DNA of 11,889 bases, from the NCBI GenBank assembly GCA_947472635.1, contig CANJDY010000045.1, positions 1 through 11,889 on the forward strand. Direction: 5' to 3'. Source of the DNA: Chitinophagaceae bacterium (GTDB lineage: Bacteria; Bacteroidota; Bacteroidia; Chitinophagales; Chitinophagaceae). Position numbers and translations under genes: made by a program. Below, piece by piece: positions 1 through 7,356 of the stretch. Below the pieces are notes generated by a model. It was not told the origin of the DNA, ran no database searches, and saw nothing but the letters and a program-made list of their open reading frames with translations. The number at the start of each line of letters is the position of its first letter. Position 1 is the first letter of the stretch.

Positions 1-294
1 CCCTAAACAGGAATATACTAAATGAATTCCCCTACCCTGCAAAAATGAAATATGATACAAATCTTTAGAAAGGGTTTCAAAACCAAATAAAGAAACTAAT
101 ACACTTGTTCCTTTAAAAATAGAAAGGCGCAAAGCGGCTGGATAATTGAAGTAATTAACAACATAAAAACTGTAATATCCTTCGGGAACTGTTAGTCCAA
201 TAATAATTTTTGTACCAAAATATAATATACAAAATGAAAAGAAAAACTTAACAAAGAAATTAATATACGTCCGATTGGTATTGATTGTAAGCAT
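1..294 (-). CDS. Exosortase family protein, XrtX/XrtY-like (N-terminal part, cut by window edge)
   Basis: Open from the ATG at 294 to the window edge, giving 98 residues and no stop; it is not a complete gene. The translation has a hydrophobic segment at about residues 10-32 that includes YFGTKIIIGL, then a periplasm-like stretch with VPEGYYSFYVVNYFNYP (36-52), a second hydrophobic segment at about 57-75, and ends GRGIHLVYSCLG. Bacteroidota exosortases have this layout: a short first membrane helix, a GGYY-type stretch and a GRG...SC.G motif. Cys96 would be the catalytic cysteine. Exosortases are inner-membrane transpeptidase-like enzymes that cleave C-terminal sorting signals of exported proteins and are usually encoded beside exopolysaccharide genes, as here. 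The start lies 14 bases after the preceding glycosyltransferase. A TTG at 312, overlapping that gene's TGA, is an alternative start adding six residues. The XrtX versus XrtY assignment is from memory of family sequences and is not settled. Confidence 0.75.
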   Translation of the reverse strand, partial: MLTINTNRTYINFFVKFFFSFCILYFGTKIIIGLTVPEGYYSFYVVNYFNYPAALRLSIFKGTSVLVSLFGFETLSKDLYHISFLQGRGIHLVYSCLG

Positions 295-308
295 ACAATT
301 AAAATCAA

Positions 309-1451
309 TCAAGCATTAAGAAGAGAATGATTAAAAAAAAGTTGGTTATACTGATGATTCAGCGCTTGCTGATCAATCCGAGAAGCGGCAAATTGTCGGG
401 CTCCAATATTCCATTTAACAAATTCCTCCTGAGGCATCGCTGCAAAAAAATTAATCGACTTGGTTATTTCAGATAAATTGTCTAATGATACATTGGCCCC
501 AGCACAATGATTATTTAGGTCATTAAATGGAGTGAAATGACTTGTTATTACTGGCTTACCAGCTGAAAGCGCCTCAAAAATAGAATGGCCAAAATTCTCA
601 CTTTTACTAGGAAGTATAAACAAGTCGTACAATTGAAGGCTTTTTTCAACCTTTAAAGGATTCAATCCACCATGATAATTCACCACGATATTAGAAGGTA
701 AGGATTTGATTTTATCCAAACAATTCTGCCAATATTTTTCCTCTTTAATGGAACCATAAATATCATAACTTACCTGTCGAGTACAATACTGTAATGCATC
801 CAATACTAACTCAATATTTTTCATCGCACTTATTAAAGCGATAGAAACCATTTTTAAGCTATTAGCTTTTTTTAGGGAAACGGGCTGGAATGAAAATACT
901 CTAGGAAAATTTCCAGCAATATAAACCCTAGAATGATTTCCAAATACTTGCCGTATAAAACTCTTTTCCTTCACATTCGTTGCATGGAAATAATATCGAG
1001 AAGAAAAATTAAAGAACCTACAAAGAACCAAGAATAGTTGTTTTTTAAAGTACTTCTGAGAGAGGGCACCTGGGTGCAACATACCCCTAACAGAAATCAC
1101 TTTCATTTTGGAATGGCAAAACAATAAAGGAACCAAATTGAAATACCAGGAGAAAACACCAATGACAAAAATGATATCAGGGTTAGTATTGTTGATTGTA
1201 CGTTTAACTAAATCAATAGAAAGGGTCTTTTTTGATGCATACCAAACCTGTGTACAATGATTATATTGATACCACTCATCAAATGGAACGCCGTTGTTAG
1301 CTATCCCGTCGAAATCAGTATTAGAACAAAATATTTTAAAATTTACCTGCTCATGACAATATTGGTCCACCAAATTGGAAATGGACTGCACAGGTCCACC
1401 TGCTTTATAAGCCGGATGAAACCAATCAATAGAAATAAAAACAGTTTTCAA
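309..1451 (-). CDS. Glycosyltransferase family 4 (GT-B fold)
   Basis: 380 residues, normal length for a GT4 retaining glycosyltransferase, expected to transfer a sugar from a nucleotide donor onto a lipid-linked glycan at the cytoplasmic membrane face. The N-terminal domain has the acceptor-side glycine loop HPAYKAGGPVQSISNLV (12-28) and VRGMLHPGALSQK (121-133), a signature seen in a GT4 subgroup. The C-terminal domain has LPSKSENFGHSIFEALSAG (280-298), in which Glu285 and Glu293 form the E-x7-E donor-binding motif, followed by GKPVI. The start is TTG at 1451: there is no in-frame ATG between it and an upstream in-frame stop, and the residues after it form the expected first beta strand. The TTG overlaps the TGA of the polymerase gene (TTGA), implying translational coupling. 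The XrtY-associated GT4 family recalled from annotated genomes has a similar N-terminal loop, but I cannot confirm membership. Acceptor and sugar are unknown. Confidence 0.9.
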   Translation of the reverse strand: MKTVFISIDWFHPAYKAGGPVQSISNLVDQYCHEQVNFKIFCSNTDFDGIANNGVPFDEWYQYNHCTQVWYASKKTLSIDLVKRTINNTNPDIIFVIGVFSWYFNLVPLLFCHSKMKVISVRGMLHPGALSQKYFKKQLFLVLCRFFNFSSRYYFHATNVKEKSFIRQVFGNHSRVYIAGNFPRVFSFQPVSLKKANSLKMVSIALISAMKNIELVLDALQYCTRQVSYDIYGSIKEEKYWQNCLDKIKSLPSNIVVNYHGGLNPLKVEKSLQLYDLFILPSKSENFGHSIFEALSAGKPVITSHFTPFNDLNNHCAGANVSLDNLSEITKSINFFAAMPQEEFVKWNIGARQFAASRIDQQALNHQYNQLFFNHSLLNA

Positions 1452-2818
1452 TAAGTAGGTGATAATGAAAAACGAAATGTATTTTTAAAAAACTGAATCA
1501 TTAAATATATTAAAAAACAGGATTTGAGCACATGCCCCAAAATGGTTTGTAACTCACAGTCTGGGCGAATAGGGTAGTAAAAAACAATAGAAGTACATAA
1601 TATTAGCACAGGAAAAAATTGGCTGTTTTTATAAAAAACCAATAAAATTGCATTGTAAAATACACCTAATAAAAACATAAAAATACAACCTCCAGTAAGA
1701 CCATAATTAATATAGGCATCTCCCAAAGAGCTTAATCCCATAGAGGTACCGGAACGAATTCTAAGGCCGGAATATTTCATAAAAATACTCCTGTCGCCTG
1801 CCTTTAATTTATTAGGTGCCATAAAACGGGGTAATACCCCGGCTTCAAAAAGCTGGTACATCTCTTCCCCATTGGAGAAAGGAACCTGGGCAGGAACAGT
1901 AAACATGATATTAGTAATAATAAATCCCTGATTGATTCTAACTGTGGAAGGAGCCAATCGTTCAAAACTAAATAAACCTTGATTAGAATTTTCCTCCTCA
2001 TACAACTTTGAAAAGGTTTCCACCCCTACTTCTTCATTACCACTACCCGTTGCAGTACGATAACTAGATTTCATTAGTTGTATGATCAGGGCCAAGAAAA
2101 CAAATGCAGCACAGGCTATTATTTTATAATTGAAATCAAATTTATATTTAATAGCAAAAATGCATCCAGTAAATATTATCCAAATAAGCAAGTCGTGAAA
2201 CATGCCGTTCAACAAAGACGACCCAACGATAGAACTGATTACTAATATCAGTGGTAAAATTTTTAACTCATTACCTCCGATTATTAAAAGAAATAGTCCA
2301 ATAAATTTCAAGCTCCCTAATAAATAAAAAACAAAAGTAAAATCCTCCGAAAAAAAAACTGCGACAATACTTGATACAAAACCAATAACAATAAACCAAT
2401 AGGGTAAGGAAGGGTTTTTATTTACAAAAAAAACAATTTGCTTTTCATTAACAATTTCACCCTTTAATTTTCCTGCCCAAATGTGCAAACCAAGAATAAA
2501 AGAAATAACTGCGGGAATAGCATAGGCAAAATACTCCGATTCTGGAATTCTCATTTTATAATGAATATACTGGTATTCATCCAACCCATTATATGCCAAA
2601 ACAGGACCTATAAAAAATTGCACACACATAAAGGCCCCCAACAAATATCGAATTGGGATAATATGACCAATAGAATTAAATAGTAAAATAAACTGGTGCA
2701 GCGATAACAAAATGGCAAAATAAGAAGTCCAACTAATACCAATAAATAACAATCTAATTACAATAGCAGCACCTAAAAATAATGGCCAGTTAAAAGATGT
2801 ATTAAAAAGAGATTTCAA
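1448..2818 (-). CDS. Wzy-like polysaccharide polymerase, polytopic membrane protein
   Basis: 456 residues with roughly 11 hydrophobic segments (about 12-30, 32-50, 56-74, 97-114, 138-157, 162-181, 186-204, 207-224, 231-249, 370-395, 401-417, 428-446). One long loop lies at about 250-365, rich in charged and conserved-looking residues: RINQGFI (294-300), GVLPRFMAPNK (327-337), then SGTSMGLSSLGDAYINYG (356-373). A large periplasmic loop near the C terminus, PR(F)...P-K, and a GTS...G(D/E)xYxNxG stretch are typical of O-antigen or exopolysaccharide repeat-unit polymerases, which join exported lipid-linked units. Its position two genes before an exosortase fits the exosortase-associated Wzy-like proteins known from Bacteroidota, although that subfamily assignment is inference. 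The start is TTG at 2818. An in-frame TAA sits two codons upstream, and the first internal Met is beyond residue 60, inside the third membrane segment, so a later start is unlikely. No flippase is present next to it. Confidence 0.82.
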   Translation of the reverse strand: MKSLFNTSFNWPLFLGAAIVIRLLFIGISWTSYFAILLSLHQFILLFNSIGHIIPIRYLLGAFMCVQFFIGPVLAYNGLDEYQYIHYKMRIPESEYFAYAIPAVISFILGLHIWAGKLKGEIVNEKQIVFFVNKNPSLPYWFIVIGFVSSIVAVFFSEDFTFVFYLLGSLKFIGLFLLIIGGNELKILPLILVISSIVGSSLLNGMFHDLLIWIIFTGCIFAIKYKFDFNYKIIACAAFVFLALIIQLMKSSYRTATGSGNEEVGVETFSKLYEEENSNQGLFSFERLAPSTVRINQGFIITNIMFTVPAQVPFSNGEEMYQLFEAGVLPRFMAPNKLKAGDRSIFMKYSGLRIRSGTSMGLSSLGDAYINYGLTGGCIFMFLLGVFYNAILLVFYKNSQFFPVLILCTSIVFYYPIRPDCELQTILGHVLKSCFLIYLMIQFFKNTFRFSLSPTY

Positions 2819-2864
2819 TATTTACTAACTAAAGGGTAAATGAAAAATATTATAGAAAGGGTGG

Positions 2865-4028
2865 TTATACAAGTAATTGCTCAATAGTTAAACAAACGGA
2901 ATCAAAATTCCAGGGTTGAATCAATTGATAAGAATGATCCCCCATCTCACCAATATGATCATGATTAGCCAATAAAACCTCCATTTTATTTAAAAGGTCA
3001 TAGCCGTCATTGCTTTTAAAAATATAACCGTTCTTCCCCTTTTTTACTAGATCAACAGCAGCGCCGCATTGATCACTCACTAAAACTGGCTTAGCGCATG
3101 CCATCGCTTCATTAATAGAAAGCCCCCAGGTTTCGCCAGGACCCTGTGAAGGAAGTACAAACACATCGCATAATTGATATATAGCTGGAATTGATGTCTG
3201 ATTTTGAAATGGCAGAAAATGGATTCTTTTTCTCACACTAAGGGGTAAACTTGCTACTTTTGATTTCAAAGCCGATTCAAGGGGGCCATTACCTACTAAC
3301 AAAAGATGACAATTCGAATTAGCGATCTGAACAAAAGCATCGAGTAACAAATGAGGATTTTTTTTAATTTCAAATTTGCCAGCAAATAAAAACACAAAAG
3401 CACTGGAAGGGATTCCAATCTGTAATCTAGTAACAGCATTGATAGCATTTGAAAACCGTTGGTTATCGATTGCGTGTGGAGCAAAAACTAGTTGCTGATC
3501 CCTTAATCCATGGGTAGAATAATAATTTCTATTATGGGTACCCACGTAAAGGGCCTTATCGACAGATTGATATACGAAACGTAAAAAAAATCTTCTGAGT
3601 ATAGTTTTAAATGAATTTTGATAAGTTTCATCCAGCAAATTAGAGTCTCCACGAAAATAAATTTCTTTTTTTCCCTTAAAGTGTCGCATCAGTTTTAAAT
3701 GACTTTTAAAACTCCAACCAAAAACCAATAAGGCATCTGGTGACCAACATTCAATCTCTTGAATTAAAGAGGGATTATCAATGCCATTAAAATGATTAGA
3801 GCCGGGTCTGCTGGAAACATTTTGAACAAATGTATAATCGTAACCATCCAATAAAGGGATATCCCAATCAATGACTTTACCGAAACCAGGGTCATACTTT
3901 TCTTTCAACACAGTTTCGCCCCAGGTATAAAACACTTTGGAACAAATCTTATTCCTATGTTTCAAATATTGAAAAACAGGGGCATTGTATTGAATGGGAT
4001 GGGTGGTGATGATGGCGAGGCGTTTCAG
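2865..4028 (-). CDS. Glycosyltransferase family 4 (GT-B fold), apparent CTG start
   Basis: 387 residues if started at CTG 4028. The N terminus reads RLAIITTHPIQYNAPVFQYL (residues 3-22), a highly recognisable opening for one GT4 group, so the gene must include these codons. The TTG at 3965 sits inside this domain and is too late. Between the previous in-frame stop (TAA) and the motif there are only ATT, ATA, ATC and CTG, so CTG (or ATT) is the likely initiator. The donor domain has FAGKFEIKKNP (about 215-225) with the phosphate-binding lysines, VGNGPLE, and GPGETWGLSINEAM, where Glu299 and Glu307 form E-x7-E. APHAIDN (about 183-189) matches the usual P-H-x-V-D-N linker. The start follows the preceding gene's TAA by two bases. 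Role: cytoplasmic sugar transfer in glycan repeat assembly, sugar unknown. A sequencing error at the start codon is an alternative explanation. Confidence 0.87.
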   Translation of the reverse strand: MKRLAIITTHPIQYNAPVFQYLKHRNKICSKVFYTWGETVLKEKYDPGFGKVIDWDIPLLDGYDYTFVQNVSSRPGSNHFNGIDNPSLIQEIECWSPDALLVFGWSFKSHLKLMRHFKGKKEIYFRGDSNLLDETYQNSFKTILRRFFLRFVYQSVDKALYVGTHNRNYYSTHGLRDQQLVFAPHAIDNQRFSNAINAVTRLQIGIPSSAFVFLFAGKFEIKKNPHLLLDAFVQIANSNCHLLLVGNGPLESALKSKVASLPLSVRKRIHFLPFQNQTSIPAIYQLCDVFVLPSQGPGETWGLSINEAMACAKPVLVSDQCGAAVDLVKKGKNGYIFKSNDGYDLLNKMEVLLANHDHIGEMGDHSYQLIQPWNFDSVCLTIEQLLV

Positions 4029-4030
4029 GA

Positions 4031-4840
4031 TTATAATTTAGAAATTGTAAATAAATTATATTCGTTTCGAATATTATTAGATAAAAAAACGCCTCTAACA
4101 ATATTTTTAACAATATTTTTAATAGACAACTTAAACGTCTTTTGAAAAATATTAGAGTAATTATTTTGATGGACAATATATATGATTCCAAATAATGGAT
4201 AATCTTCTAATACAGCCTGGTGAAAATCTTTTAACCTTTGATAGGTATAACCGTGAGACTCAAATAAATTAAAATTCCAAAACAAATTCGATTTAAAATC
4301 AGGTATGGTAATCAGGTCCTTTCGGATAATATGGGTACTTCCATTTAGATTTTGAATATTCAAATTTTTAACTAAATATTTGGATCCTTCTTCATAAATA
4401 AACCCCTTCTTTATTCGCCAGCCCGCTTTATTTGACCAGCAATTTTGATGAACAAATTTGGCAAATTGATTACTCACCAAGTCATCACTATCTACACCCA
4501 TCAGATAGTTACAGCCGAGTTCAATTGCGTGCTTACAACCGTAATGGATTTTCTTTCCTTTATCCATCATTTTTTCAGCATATTCCTTGGTATAATATTT
4601 CAATACATAATCCAGGTCTTCAAATTCATCTACTTTTACAGGGGGAAAAGAATAGTGTAAAAAGAAAATATTGGGATGTACAAAATTGATTTCCGGTTGA
4701 TCATTGTAAACTATGATAAGTTTAAAACTATCATTTGTCTGGGCACAAATAGAACGTACTGTCCGCTCAAGAAGCTGATTATCAAAAGCCCAGTTTTTAG
4801 AGACGGCTTTAGGTTTTATGGGAACAACAAATCCTAGCAT
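4031..4840 (-). CDS. Putative glycosyltransferase, GT-A fold (atypical GT2-like)
   Basis: 269 residues from ATG 4840. The N-terminal strand FVVPIK (4-9) followed by LLERTVRSICAQTNDSFKLIIVYND (23-47, with the nucleotide-binding strand ending in Asp47) is a divergent GT2-type opening. GCNYLMGVDSDDLVS (109-123) carries the DxD metal and nucleotide-sugar site at Asp117, Asp119 and Asp120. LNGSTHIIRKDLI (165-177) follows in the usual acceptor region. It differs from its GT2 neighbours by a longer insert between the first half and the DxD motif, and by an extended basic C-terminal tail containing a tandem 12-base duplication. The function is probably one glycosyl transfer in the locus; donor and acceptor cannot be inferred. 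The start is 45 bases after the preceding gene, in very AT-rich sequence with no Shine-Dalgarno motif. Confidence 0.8.
   Translation of the reverse strand: MLGFVVPIKPKAVSKNWAFDNQLLERTVRSICAQTNDSFKLIIVYNDQPEINFVHPNIFFLHYSFPPVKVDEFEDLDYVLKYYTKEYAEKMMDKGKKIHYGCKHAIELGCNYLMGVDSDDLVSNQFAKFVHQNCWSNKAGWRIKKGFIYEEGSKYLVKNLNIQNLNGSTHIIRKDLITIPDFKSNLFWNFNLFESHGYTYQRLKDFHQAVLEDYPLFGIIYIVHQNNYSNIFQKTFKLSIKNIVKNIVRGVFLSNNIRNEYNLFTISKL
4097..4120 (-). repeat. Tandem 12-base duplication inside a glycosyltransferase gene
   Basis: Two perfect adjacent copies of aacaatattttt on the plus strand. Being a multiple of three, the duplication stays in frame and repeats a Lys-Asn-Ile-Val unit in the basic C-terminal tail of the GT-A enzyme. 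It looks like a recent slippage event in a tolerant region rather than a functional element. Confidence 0.7.
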
Positions 4841-4885
4841 AAAATTTTTTTATATTTATATTTTTAATTAATGGATAAAAAATAA

Positions 4886-6157
4886 TTAACATATGAAATT
4901 TAAAAATTTAACCAACTTTTTAGTGACCATTTTGGCGGAATAAAGTTCAAAACTTTCCTTATTTATACAAGATGGACTATATACTTTGATCCATTCTAAA
5001 TATTCACTAAAAAATATAGAAAAGGAATCTTTTAGTCTATTCACTTCATTATTTCCATCGAAGCCAAACACCATTCCTGATTTCGATTCAACCAATACAT
5101 TTAACACAGAACTATCTTTGTGCAAAACAGCCAATATCGGTTTCCCGGATAATACAGCCTGGTAAGCTTTACTAGGCGTATAATGTGGCTCAGTACTTCC
5201 CAAGATAAAAACACCATCTGCCTGCTGTAAATGAATTAAAACATCTAAATAAGGTATCCTTTGGGGATACTCGAAAACAACGGATTGCCAAAGACCATAT
5301 TTATCCGCGAGTGGCTTTATATTGAATCCATTAGGATCATGTGTAGATTTTCCCGTACCGACGAAGTGAAATTCAACCTGCTTGAAAATTTCCGGGTTCA
5401 ACTGTATACTTTTAAAAATAGCTTCCAGAGGAACATATGCCTTAGGCAGCATTGCACCAGCATACACCAATTGTATTTTATTTAGATTCTTACAAAATAA
5501 ATATGGTTGAATATTCAGTTGTAATAAAAGATCATGATCTGCCTGCTCCCCACCATAAGGCATGGAACCACATTGAGCCTGTAACTTTAAATGGGGATTA
5601 CGGTCCAACATTGGTTCATAATACCCTGCCGCCACACCTGTAATCAGAGATGCCCTTTTTACCGCAATCGGTTCTAAAAATTGGGCAACATTGGTACTAA
5701 ACCAATGACGCGAAAACAACCGATCACTTCCAGGAAAAATATGTACCCATGGATCGATATAATCAATTCCGTATTGTATACCGGTTGAATGATGCAACCA
5801 GCGACCCAACAAAGCACAGTAAAATGATGGAATGGGGATATATAAAAAATCAATTTTTTCGGATTGAATGATATGTTTAGCCTTTTTATACAGTTGATAA
5901 AAAGCTCGCAACCCGATATCACCAATCATCCTTGGACTAGTAACCCTAAATGCTTTTACTTTTTCAATCCGTAAACTAGGAGGCAATAATTTAACCGAAT
6001 CATAATCTAGCGGCTCCTCGTAAAATTGCTTATCCACAGTTAAAATAATGGGCTCCCAGCCAAAAGATGGCAGGTGTTGTGCGAAAAGCCTAGGGCGATG
6101 CACTCCAGCAAGATTAGATGGTGGAAAATGAGGATATAAGATGAGAATTTTTTTCAC
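4886..6157 (-). CDS. Glycosyltransferase family 4-like (GT-B fold), GTG start
   Basis: 423 residues from GTG 6157, three bases after the TAG of the preceding gene. The N terminus KKILILYPHFPPSNLAG (2-18) followed by HRPR is the acceptor-side loop of a GT4 subgroup, and DYIDPW (132-137) is a matching signature in that subgroup. The C-terminal donor domain has LVYAGAM (230-236), FVGTGK, and FILGSTEPHYTPSKAYQAVL (317-336), then SGKPILA. The classic E-x7-E is altered: Glu323 is present but the second position is Ala331, and the segment reads P-S-K-x-Y instead. That substitution occurs in several GT4-like families and does not by itself imply inactivity. The first residues form the expected beta strand and no ATG fits better. 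It is likely a cytoplasmic or membrane-peripheral glycosyltransferase acting on the lipid-linked intermediate; specificity is unknown. Confidence 0.87.
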   Translation of the reverse strand: MKKILILYPHFPPSNLAGVHRPRLFAQHLPSFGWEPIILTVDKQFYEEPLDYDSVKLLPPSLRIEKVKAFRVTSPRMIGDIGLRAFYQLYKKAKHIIQSEKIDFLYIPIPSFYCALLGRWLHHSTGIQYGIDYIDPWVHIFPGSDRLFSRHWFSTNVAQFLEPIAVKRASLITGVAAGYYEPMLDRNPHLKLQAQCGSMPYGGEQADHDLLLQLNIQPYLFCKNLNKIQLVYAGAMLPKAYVPLEAIFKSIQLNPEIFKQVEFHFVGTGKSTHDPNGFNIKPLADKYGLWQSVVFEYPQRIPYLDVLIHLQQADGVFILGSTEPHYTPSKAYQAVLSGKPILAVLHKDSSVLNVLVESKSGMVFGFDGNNEVNRLKDSFSIFFSEYLEWIKVYSPSCINKESFELYSAKMVTKKLVKFLNFIC

Positions 6158-6160
6158 TAA

Positions 6161-7354
6161 CTAATTATTCCATTCATTTAATAATCTTACTGACTCATTT
6201 TCCCAATTTCGATTTTTAAAATCCATATATCGGATTATTCTTTTTGCTCTAATTGAATCAACTTGAGCGATTACATTATTTAAAACATTACTTGAATCAT
6301 TGTTTTTATAATCAAAGCAAATGCCATGATTAGGTAGTTCACCCAAATAACTTTCCTGAGCTTTTGTATTAGTTGCCACAACAAACAATCCAGCTTGCAA
6401 ATACGCCAACATTTTATTTGATATTGCCAGATCATTATTTTCATCCTTTGCAGGCTCTAAGGCAAGACCAATGTCAAAATTGCCTAATTGTAGGTGCAAT
6501 GCTTTTTGTGACATTACTCCATGAATGATAACATTCGGAATTGAACTCAATGACGATAAGTAAAAATCAGTATCAAGATTTCCAATAAGATGCAACTCAA
6601 TATTGCCAACCTCTTGTCGAACAAATGGCAAAACAAATTCCAATCCCCTACCTGCAGTAATATTTTGAGAAAACCAAACTAACTTAAATGGACCGCTATT
6701 CAGCATATACGGTTCTCTAAAATCGTCAACTGGAAAATAATTAAATATAGAAATAGAATTTAAAATACTAGATTTAATATCACTTTTTACTGCCTGCATT
6801 ATCAGCGGTGATGCAAAAGATACATAATCTATTTTTGGTAACATCCGTTTCATTAATAACCTAGTAAGGATTTGCAAATTCAATTCATCTCCTTCTCCAG
6901 GGTGATAATCCTCCACATCAAATCCTGTTTTGCAATTAAATATTTTGCCAGCGACAATAGATGGCCAAATAGCCCCTGGATTATGACCGATTACCAAATC
7001 GGGTTTAGACACTTTTTTAAGTGAATGTAGTAACAAGTTGCTTCTACGCGATACAGCTTGAGATAATAATGTAGATGGTAATGAAATATAATTACCCAAA
7101 ATACGAAAAAAACGTTCAGAAATAACTGATTGTAACCAGGAAAAAAATGGTTTACGGCCAGCAGGAATAGTTAATATTTTAACGCCAACCAGTTGTTGCT
7201 TTAATACAACATTCAGTTCTTTACTCCAGTTATCAAATTCAAAACAAATTAATTCGACAGAATTACCAATTGAAAGGGCTAACCTTATTTCTTTAACTAG
7301 CCGAGGATTGGTAGCCAAGTTGTGGGTGGTAAGAAATAATATTTTTTTTGACAA
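6161..7354 (-). CDS. Glycosyltransferase family 4-like (GT-B fold), TTG start
   Basis: 397 residues from TTG 7354, which follows the preceding gene's TAA by two bases and gives SKKILFLTTH as the first strand. A longer reading from TTG 7396 would overlap the preceding gene by 40 bases and adds 14 hydrophobic residues not expected in this family. Visible features are THNLATNPRLVKEI (10-23), the acceptor loop of this subgroup; HNPGAIWP (124-131); GFDVEDYHPGEG (144-155), which matches the usual F-D-x-E-D-x-H element; and LEPAKDENNDLAISNKMLAY (299-318) followed by LQAGL, the donor-site segment. Here S-N-K-x-x-x-Y replaces the second half of E-x7-E. Expected role: transfer of one sugar onto the growing lipid-linked oligosaccharide at the inner face of the membrane. 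The family is common in Bacteroidota polysaccharide loci, and its donor is not predictable from sequence. Confidence 0.87.
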   Translation of the reverse strand: MSKKILFLTTHNLATNPRLVKEIRLALSIGNSVELICFEFDNWSKELNVVLKQQLVGVKILTIPAGRKPFFSWLQSVISERFFRILGNYISLPSTLLSQAVSRRSNLLLHSLKKVSKPDLVIGHNPGAIWPSIVAGKIFNCKTGFDVEDYHPGEGDELNLQILTRLLMKRMLPKIDYVSFASPLIMQAVKSDIKSSILNSISIFNYFPVDDFREPYMLNSGPFKLVWFSQNITAGRGLEFVLPFVRQEVGNIELHLIGNLDTDFYLSSLSSIPNVIIHGVMSQKALHLQLGNFDIGLALEPAKDENNDLAISNKMLAYLQAGLFVVATNTKAQESYLGELPNHGICFDYKNNDSSNVLNNVIAQVDSIRAKRIIRYMDFKNRNWENESVRLLNEWNN

Positions 7355-7356
7355 GA

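Noticed and set aside
2819..2864. TATAAT-like string in the gap before the polymerase gene, as a promoter
   Set aside because: Bacteroidota promoters use a different -7 element (TAnnTTTG) and none is present with a matching -33. AT-rich DNA gives TATAAT by chance.
2865..3965. Shorter reading of the GT4 gene from TTG 3965, or a frameshifted or truncated GT4
   Set aside because: The conserved N-terminal motif continues in the same frame upstream without a stop, so the gene is intact and simply lacks a common start codon.
3955..4191. 78-codon minus-strand frame containing a run of histidines
   Set aside because: It overlaps the end of the GT-A gene and the start of the GT4 gene in another frame. 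The GT4 frame there carries the conserved N-terminal motif, so the His run is a by-product.
4841..4885. AT-rich gap as a transcription terminator or promoter
   Set aside because: No GC-rich stem followed by a T-run and no Bacteroidota promoter motif could be seen.
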